A stretch of 11,501 nucleotides of DNA from the NCBI GenBank assembly GCA_902782915.1, contig CACZOV010000023.1, positions 1 to 11,501 of the forward strand. The letters run 5' to 3'. Below, piece after piece: positions 6,806 through 11,501 of the stretch. The number at the start of each line of letters is the position of its first letter. Within the stretch, counting starts at the first letter, position 1. Below the pieces are notes generated by a model. It was given only the letters and a program-made list of their open reading frames with translations. It had not been told where the DNA came from and made no database searches. Position numbers and translations under genes: made by a program. The DNA is from an uncultured Erysipelotrichaceae bacterium. GTDB lineage: Bacteria > Bacillota_I > Bacilli_A > RF39 > UBA660.

Positions 6806-7280
6806 TTTTACCTCTTATTTTGAATACTATATTAATTATTAACCATAAAAAAGCTGAAACACTAACTATTCTCATTACAGTTAAACTACTACTTTTATAT
6901 AAACTACTATATAATGTAGGATCTATATCAAGTCTTAAAAATGTAATATAACAAGAAAAAGATATGCAAAAGAAAATATAACTAGCAATTTTTTTTATAA
7001 TTAACATTTTATCATTTAACAATGTATATAATAAAATTATAATACTAAATAAAATATTTAAAACAAATAAAAGATAATTTGGATACCATAAATAAGTTAT
7101 TATTGCCTCTAAAAAATTATAAACAAAATTAGTATCTAACACTCCTATTGTTATTAAAAATACTAAAGTTAAAATAAGAAAACTATATTTAATTATTTTA
7201 CTTTTCATTTTAATATTAAAAAGTAAAATAACAAAAAAAGCAATTGAAATAAAAATACTACTAAGTATAAATGGATCCAT
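6795..7280 (-). CDS. Five-helix membrane protein of unknown function
   Basis: I do not recognise this 161-residue protein. Five hydrophobic segments lie near residues 4-22, 31-48, 67-88, 97-116 and 135-153, with basic loops after the first (KMKSK) and at the C-terminus (KIRGKNEK). No known enzyme motif is visible. It has a strong AAAGGAGG ribosome site 5 bases before the ATG and starts 11 bases after the sortase stop, so it belongs to the adhesin-sortase operon. It overlaps the next membrane protein gene by 11 bases. The two differ in length and segment number and show no obvious similarity by eye. Partnership with the sortase or the other membrane protein is inferred from gene order only. 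Confidence 0.74.
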   Translation of the reverse strand: MDPFILSSIFISIAFFVILLFNIKMKSKIIKYSFLILTLVFLITIGVLDTNFVYNFLEAIITYLWYPNYLLFVLNILFSIIILLYTLLNDKMLIIKKIASYIFFCISFSCYITFLRLDIDPTLYSSLYKSSSLTVMRIVSVSAFLWLIINIVFKIRGKNEK

Positions 7281-7291
7281 TTCTTCCTCCT

Positions 7292-7966
7292 TTAATATGT
7301 TTCTACTCCTATAAGTTCTAAAATATAAATTGTTTGATGCTCTTTATCATTTTTTGTACATGTAATTAAAGTTAAAGTAGTTTTATTAGTATCTCTATAA
7401 ATATTTACACTACCATCTTTATCTTCTTTATAGATATTAACTATCTTATATGTATACACATGACTATTATAATATACTTTAGCTAAATCAGATAAACTTA
7501 ATTTATATAAATTTTTAAAATAAGCTATATTACTAGTTCCAGAGTGACCTGCTAAGATAAAATTTCCATTTATAACGTCAGGCATATCAGAAATATTTAA
7601 TATTTGAACATGATAATTAACATTATTATATGGTGAATTAATAGGCATAAGTCCCTGTTTTAAATTAATTTTATTAATTTCTAAAAATGCTATATAATTC
7701 GGAGTATAATTATTTTCTTCTAACTCTTCTTCTTTTTGATCATGTTCTAAATAATCAACTGATACATTAACAGAAATATTATTACTATTATTAAACTCTT
7801 GTTTTGTATTTTCTTTATATATTTCTGTTTCAATTGCACTTTTTAAATTACTTGCAACTTCTAATATTTTTTCATAATGAAAAAGAAGAAAAGAAATAAT
7901 TAACAAGAGAGACCCTACTATAAATAGCATGGTCTCATTCTTATTAGTTTTGTTTTTTGAAGCCAT
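7292..7966 (-). CDS. Sortase (class not assigned), likely anchoring the adjacent adhesin
   Basis: Sortases are membrane-tethered transpeptidases that cut a sorting signal and attach the protein to the cell wall or to other subunits. Numbering from the ATG at 7966 (224 residues), there is a membrane segment at about 14-29 and a polar linker to about 90. The catalytic domain has His141 in ILAGHSGTSN and Cys203 in TLITCTKND. The third catalytic residue, an Arg expected after the Cys, is not seen: the matching position in HQTIYIL appears to be Gln211. The start is uncertain. TTG at 7975, ATG at 7966 and ATG at 7930 are in frame and none has a strong ribosome site; 7966 keeps the basic N-terminus before the membrane helix. 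It overlaps the adhesin gene by 23 bases, so translation is probably coupled. Its likely substrate is the upstream protein. Confidence 0.9.
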   Translation of the reverse strand: MASKNKTNKNETMLFIVGSLLLIISFLLFHYEKILEVASNLKSAIETEIYKENTKQEFNNSNNISVNVSVDYLEHDQKEEELEENNYTPNYIAFLEINKINLKQGLMPINSPYNNVNYHVQILNISDMPDVINGNFILAGHSGTSNIAYFKNLYKLSLSDLAKVYYNSHVYTYKIVNIYKEDKDGSVNIYRDTNKTTLTLITCTKNDKEHQTIYILELIGVETY

Positions 7967-10514
7967 AATAGCCAACCAATCCTATACCAAATACCATAAA
8001 TACAGAAGCAATTGTAATAAGTATACTTGTACTATCCATTGCTGTTTTTGGAGCAATTACTTCATTTTCTATATAAAACTCTTGTTTTTCTTTTGTATCT
8101 TTTACTTCAATTGTAATTTCTTTATCAGAAATTGAATATCCATTTGGAGCTTTAATCTCTTTTATAGTATAAGTACCAAAAGGAATTCTTGAAATACAGT
8201 TATTATCTTTAACACTTGATGAAGTAATACTCTTATATAATGTTCCATCTTCCTTATAAAGATCGAATTCAGCTCCATCTAAAGGTGTTCTAGAATCTTT
8301 ACTTACTTTATAAATACATACTTTAATTGGTGCATCTTTCATGTCTAAATCACTTGAAACATTTCCGTTTGCATCTACTGTAAAGGCAATTGTTTCAGAT
8401 TCACTTGAATAACCTTGTTCTCTTAGTTCTTCAGTCATAGTCTCAGTTAAGGTATAACTTCCTTCTGATAACTCTAATGTATATGAATCTTCTCCATATT
8501 CAATTCCATTTTCATCAACACTCTTACAAGTTGATATCCATCTACCAATTTCTTTTCCATTCTTGTCTTTTACAACCTCACCATTTGAATTTCTAACAAC
8601 AAGTTCAGCACCTTTAACACAAACACCATTGGTTACATCACTCTTAGAAATTACAGCACCTTTTTTATTTTCAATAGTAACAACATTTCCAGTTGCATTA
8701 ACTTTTGTTGCTGTAAAACCATTATTTTCTAAAGTTGGTGCTAAATAATTTGTATACTTTCCAACTGTAAAGGCAAATCTTTTTGATGGAAGAATAAATC
8801 CGGCTGGGGCACTGGTTTCTTGAACAAAGTAAGTTCCAACTTGTAATGCCTCATCTCCTGTAAAACATTCGACTCCTTTTTCACTATTTGATGTAAATTC
8901 TTGCCATACTACTCCATCTACATCAGTAATAACTAAATAAGCACCACTTAAAACTGTACTACTACCATTTGCAACTTTTTTAATACAAATATTTGTTTTT
9001 TCATTATTTATAACAACAGTTGCCGTTTTTCCTTCAGATATTTCTACTTTGATATAACCATCATTATCAGGATTATCATTCTGAGTTGCTCCATATGTAT
9101 AAAAATCATATCCTTTAGGTGGATCAATTTCTTTTAAATAATAAGTTCCAGATGGTAAATTATTAATTGCAAATTTTCCATTTTCAATAATAAATGTTTG
9201 CTTTAAATAGTTTTTATTTCCATAGTATAATGCAAACTTAGCTCCTGATAAGCAAGCAGGTTGATTAGCACCTCCACATTGATTTTCAACAACATCATAT
9301 ATAACTTTTACACCCTTATCAGCACCAGTTACTTTATAAAGAACTAAAGAACTTGGTTGAGTTTCATAATTTATTTCAGTAGTAATAGATGATTTTGTTG
9401 AAATTTCTACTCCAATAAAATCTTGTCCTTCACCAGTATACCAAACTACATTATTAGATACCTCACCAGGAATTGCTTCTACTTTAATTGATTTAGTAGT
9501 TTTTGGAACATTACTTATAGTATAAGTATTGCCTGTATTAGTAATTGTTGCTCTTGTACTTAAATCACCATTTATATCAGAAAAATTAACTGTATAATTA
9601 GACATATTTGTATCAAATGAAACTGTTACAGTATATGATGTATCTGTTATATTTGAAAAACTAGGACTACCACTTACTTTAAAATAATCACTTTCATCTG
9701 TAACGGCATTTTGAAGAGTTGTAATGTACCAATCAATTAAAGCATTAATCCTTGCTCCTGATTCTGAATTATTAGAGCTTTGGAATACATATTTATAAAA
9801 CCTTCCACTAGAACTACATCCATCTTCTTGATACCATTTTTCCTCTTCTGATGTTAAAATTTTTCCATAACGATATTCTTCACAAGTATTAAATCCTGAT
9901 TCATAATCTTTATAATAAGAATATTTATATGTATTTCTATTCTCTATAATATTCCAAATAGCTGCTTGAACAGCTGTTGTTGCTTCTTGAGCAGTTAAGT
10001 TATCAAATTTTAAAGCATCATAGTTTGCACCTAATCCAATATTCGATTTTAAATGATATTTTAAAGATTTTTCAGTTGATGAGTTTTCTCCTAAAATAAT
10101 ATATGGATAAGCATATTGCATCAATTTATTTAATTTTATCTTAGTTGTATCACCAACTACTGTTAATTGACTACTATTTAAAGAAAATCTATAATGATCA
10201 TTAGTTGACATACTTTTTCCATGTTCAGCACAATAAACTGGAAACTTTAGATAATATCCAGAAACTAGGTCTTTTGATGCAATTTTTTTTGTTCCACTAG
10301 TCCATCCATTATTATCTGATATAATATAATGACTATATAAATTATGACCTTCTTTCTCTCCTAAATAATTATAGATCATCCCTTCAGGAAGAGATAAATT
10401 CCAAGGAGTATCACTTGCAGCATAAGACTTTGTATCTAATGATCTAATAACTGCAAAAGATACAACAAATACCAAAATTGGTAATAACATTAATAAATTC
10501 TTTTTATCTTTCAT
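7944..10514 (-). CDS. Cell-wall-anchored thioester adhesin with Cna_B-like repeats
   Basis: Numbering from the ATG at 10514 (856 residues), a signal peptide covers about 1-33 (after SYAA). A thioester (TQXA-type) domain follows at about 35-270, with Cys95 in VYCAEHG and Gln183 in AVQAAIW, the pair that forms the internal thioester. An Ig-like linker spans about 280-385. Four Cna_B/SpaA-like domains follow at about 390-506, 508-618, 620-728 and 731-818. Candidate isopeptide residues are Lys394/Glu462/Asn503 or 504, Lys512 or 513/Glu566/Asn616, Lys624/Glu691, and Lys736/Glu786/Asn817. The end has an APKTA sorting signal, a membrane helix (about 830-848) and FKKQN. Thioester proteins of Gram-positive bacteria can bind host targets covalently. 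An in-frame GTG at 10520 lies at the ribosome site AGAGAGG, so ATG 10514 is preferred. It is the first gene of the operon with the sortase. Confidence 0.9.
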   Translation of the reverse strand: MKDKKNLLMLLPILVFVVSFAVIRSLDTKSYAASDTPWNLSLPEGMIYNYLGEKEGHNLYSHYIISDNNGWTSGTKKIASKDLVSGYYLKFPVYCAEHGKSMSTNDHYRFSLNSSQLTVVGDTTKIKLNKLMQYAYPYIILGENSSTEKSLKYHLKSNIGLGANYDALKFDNLTAQEATTAVQAAIWNIIENRNTYKYSYYKDYESGFNTCEEYRYGKILTSEEEKWYQEDGCSSSGRFYKYVFQSSNNSESGARINALIDWYITTLQNAVTDESDYFKVSGSPSFSNITDTSYTVTVSFDTNMSNYTVNFSDINGDLSTRATITNTGNTYTISNVPKTTKSIKVEAIPGEVSNNVVWYTGEGQDFIGVEISTKSSITTEINYETQPSSLVLYKVTGADKGVKVIYDVVENQCGGANQPACLSGAKFALYYGNKNYLKQTFIIENGKFAINNLPSGTYYLKEIDPPKGYDFYTYGATQNDNPDNDGYIKVEISEGKTATVVINNEKTNICIKKVANGSSTVLSGAYLVITDVDGVVWQEFTSNSEKGVECFTGDEALQVGTYFVQETSAPAGFILPSKRFAFTVGKYTNYLAPTLENNGFTATKVNATGNVVTIENKKGAVISKSDVTNGVCVKGAELVVRNSNGEVVKDKNGKEIGRWISTCKSVDENGIEYGEDSYTLELSEGSYTLTETMTEELREQGYSSESETIAFTVDANGNVSSDLDMKDAPIKVCIYKVSKDSRTPLDGAEFDLYKEDGTLYKSITSSSVKDNNCISRIPFGTYTIKEIKAPNGYSISDKEITIEVKDTKEKQEFYIENEVIAPKTAMDSTSILITIASVFMVFGIGLVGYYGFKKQN
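8040..8054 (-). other. Non-canonical sorting motif APKTA of the adhesin
   Basis: These bases encode Ala-Pro-Lys-Thr-Ala, in the place of LPXTG, right before a Ser/Thr spacer, a membrane helix and a basic tail. Pro and Thr of the canonical motif are kept; the first Leu and last Gly are both Ala. The position identifies it as the sorting signal. Confidence 0.75.
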
Positions 10515-10537
10515 AAACACCTCTCTAGTATATTTGA

Positions 10538-10566
10538 ATTATACCATTAAAAAAAAATAAATTCAA
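10538..10566 (-). promoter_or_regulatory. Promoter of the adhesin-sortase operon
   Basis: On the minus strand TTGAAT (10561-10566) is 17 bases from a perfect TATAAT (10538-10543), with a T-rich spacer. The leader is very short: the adhesin ATG is 23 bases beyond the -10 box, after AGAGAGG. This leaves no room for a riboswitch. Confidence 0.8.
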
Positions 10567-10574
10567 TAGTTTTT

Positions 10575-10603
10575 AAAAAAAAGAAGTTACCAATCTACTT
10601 CTT
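10575..10603 (-). terminator. Terminator overlapping the sepF stop codon
   Basis: On the minus strand AAGAAGT (10597-10603) and ACTTCTT (10581-10587) form a 7-bp stem with a 9-base loop, followed by a run of eight T. The last codons and the stop of sepF lie inside the hairpin. The adhesin promoter begins 9 bases further on. Confidence 0.7.
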
Positions 10604-11009
10604 CTTCAACTTCTTCTTTTTTTGTGTTTTCTACTCTTTTTTCTTTATTTTCATCTGTAATGCTACCTTCTACATCAACATTATTTGGAGTACATAAAAA
10701 TATCCCTGTTCCAAGTTTTTGAAGTCCTCCATTGATAGCATATAAAGTTCCACTTAAAAAATCAACAATTCTTTTAGCTTGATCAGGAGTTACTCTTTTT
10801 AAATTAACAACAACTGCATTTCTTTTCTTTAAATAGTCTGCTATTTGTTGACTTTCTGAATAAGCACGTGGTTCAAACAAAATCATTTTACTTCCGCCTG
10901 CAGCATCTGTAAAAGCCTTTGATTCATAAAATTCATCTTCATCCATAGTATGTTCTTTTACTCCGTCATTATTTCCACCAAAAAAACCTTTAAGTTTATC
11001 CATTCCCAT
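10587..11009 (-). CDS. sepF: Cell division protein SepF
   Basis: SepF binds the membrane and bundles or tethers FtsZ filaments at the division septum. The 140-residue protein starts with the amphipathic membrane-binding helix [13 protein letters not shown] short acidic linker follows, then the conserved SepF core at about 41-112, with [33 protein letters not shown] and [11 protein letters not shown]. The C-terminal tail (about 115-140) is Glu/Lys-rich. An open frame extends upstream to 11063, but ATG 11009 is the real start: it has an AGGAGG site 6 bases upstream and gives the family N-terminus. The ylmE, ylmG and divIVA genes that often neighbour sepF are not present. It has its own promoter and a terminator. 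Confidence 0.95.
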   Translation of the reverse strand: MGMDKLKGFFGGNNDGVKEHTMDEDEFYESKAFTDAAGGSKMILFEPRAYSESQQIADYLKKRNAVVVNLKRVTPDQAKRIVDFLSGTLYAINGGLQKLGTGIFLCTPNNVDVEGSITDENKEKRVENTKKEEVEEEVDW

Positions 11010-11034
11010 TATATTCCTCCTATTGTCAAATATA

Positions 11035-11063
11035 ATTTTAAGATAAAATAAAGGTTTTGTCAA
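11035..11063 (-). promoter_or_regulatory. Promoter of sepF
   Basis: On the minus strand a perfect TTGACA (11058-11063) directly abuts the engB stop codon and is 17 bases from TAAAAT (11035-11040). The AGGAGG site and the ATG at 11009 follow. It allows sepF to be expressed independently of engB. Confidence 0.78.
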
Positions 11064-11501
11064 TCATATTGTTTCAATTAAATAATTTTCTACTATTTTA
11101 AAGATCTCATCTCGTCCTTTTTTAGTTACACTAGAAAATAAAACTAAATCATCACCTAAAGCTATATTAAGTGTATCTTTTATAAGTTTTAAATTCCTTT
11201 CTTTTTTAGAATTAGAAACTTTATCTTCTTTAGTAACAACAATTGTTACCGGAATATTATAATGCTTTAAAAACTCATACATTAAAATATCATTATCAGT
11301 TGGCTTAACACGAAAATCAACTAACATAAATACTCGTTTCATTTCTTCTCTTTTTTCTAAATACTCTTCAATCATAAGTCCCATTTTCTTTTGTTGCTCA
11401 TGATTAACTGATGCATATCCATATCCAGGAACATCTATAAAATAGAAAGAATCATTTACTAAATAAAAATTTAAAGTTTGAGTTTTACCAGGTCTACTTG
11501 A
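11064..11501 (-). CDS. engB: Ribosome biogenesis GTPase EngB/YsxC (5' part cut by window edge)
   Basis: EngB (YsxC, YihA) is an essential GTPase for late assembly of the large ribosomal subunit. The last 145 codons are present and the frame is open to the window edge. The visible part begins SSRPGKTQTLNFY, the G2 region of the family. It continues with the G3 motif DVPGYGYA, the family stretch MIEEYLEKR, then LVDFRVKPTDNDILMYEFL, the G4 motif TKED and the G5 region LFSSVTKKG. The P-loop should lie just outside the window. An internal ATG at 11384 could be mistaken for a start, but the conserved G2 and G3 motifs lie upstream of it in frame. It ends with TGA, directly before the sepF promoter. 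Confidence 0.94.
   Translation of the reverse strand, partial: SSRPGKTQTLNFYLVNDSFYFIDVPGYGYASVNHEQQKKMGLMIEEYLEKREEMKRVFMLVDFRVKPTDNDILMYEFLKHYNIPVTIVVTKEDKVSNSKKERNLKLIKDTLNIALGDDLVLFSSVTKKGRDEIFKIVENYLIETI

Noticed and set aside
7929..8135. Plus-strand open frame of 68 codons
   Set aside because: It is opposite the sortase start and the adhesin end, which have strong family evidence.
8563..8748. Plus-strand open frame of 61 codons
   Set aside because: It lies entirely opposite the third Cna_B-like repeat of the adhesin and shows no features of its own.
10515..10537. A c-di-GMP or other riboswitch before the adhesin gene
   Set aside because: c-di-GMP riboswitches control adhesins in some Clostridia, but the leader here is only about 20 bases.
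11010..11063. Longer SepF start with 18 extra residues
   Set aside because: The region holds the -10 box and ribosome site of sepF, and the internal ATG at 11009 gives the typical SepF N-terminus.

Overview
The window is AT-rich and almost fully coding. Every protein gene, and the one tRNA gene, lies on the minus strand. The gene types (SepF, NlpC/P60 hydrolase, SufU, sortase with a surface protein, EngB), strong AGGAGG-like ribosome sites and sigma-A-like promoters point to a low-GC Gram-positive bacterium of the Bacillota, possibly a gut-associated lineage near the Mollicutes or Erysipelotrichia; this placement is inference. TGA is used as a stop and TGG as Trp, so the standard bacterial code applies.

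In transcription order, right to left: engB (3' part) and sepF, a housekeeping pair where sepF has its own promoter and a terminator overlapping its stop codon. Next is a surface-display operon at about 10566-6386: a secreted adhesin with a thioester domain, Cna_B-like repeats and a cell-wall sorting signal, then a sortase, then two small membrane proteins of unknown function. After it comes a secreted NlpC/P60 peptidase with a long Glu/Lys-rich tail, its own promoter, and an inverted repeat that would cover its ribosome site only in read-through RNA. A tRNA-Arg(UCU) gene with promoter and terminator follows, and sufU lies directly behind that terminator. Next is a tightly overlapped three-gene operon at about 4523-1075: a membrane-anchored protein of unknown family, a sensor with two probable periplasmic-binding-like domains and a degenerate GGDEF domain, and a YihY/BrkB-family membrane protein, closed by a clear terminator. 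Last is miaB (5' part) with its own promoter.

The most unusual part is the surface-display operon. The adhesin carries an APKTA-type sorting signal instead of LPXTG, its repeats contain paired cysteines, and the adjacent sortase appears to have Gln where the catalytic Arg is expected. The two following membrane proteins belong to no family I recognise. The operon may form a self-contained anchoring module, but this is inference. No CRISPR array, insertion sequence, phage gene or riboswitch of a known class was seen, and no gene-free stretch exceeds about 120 bases.
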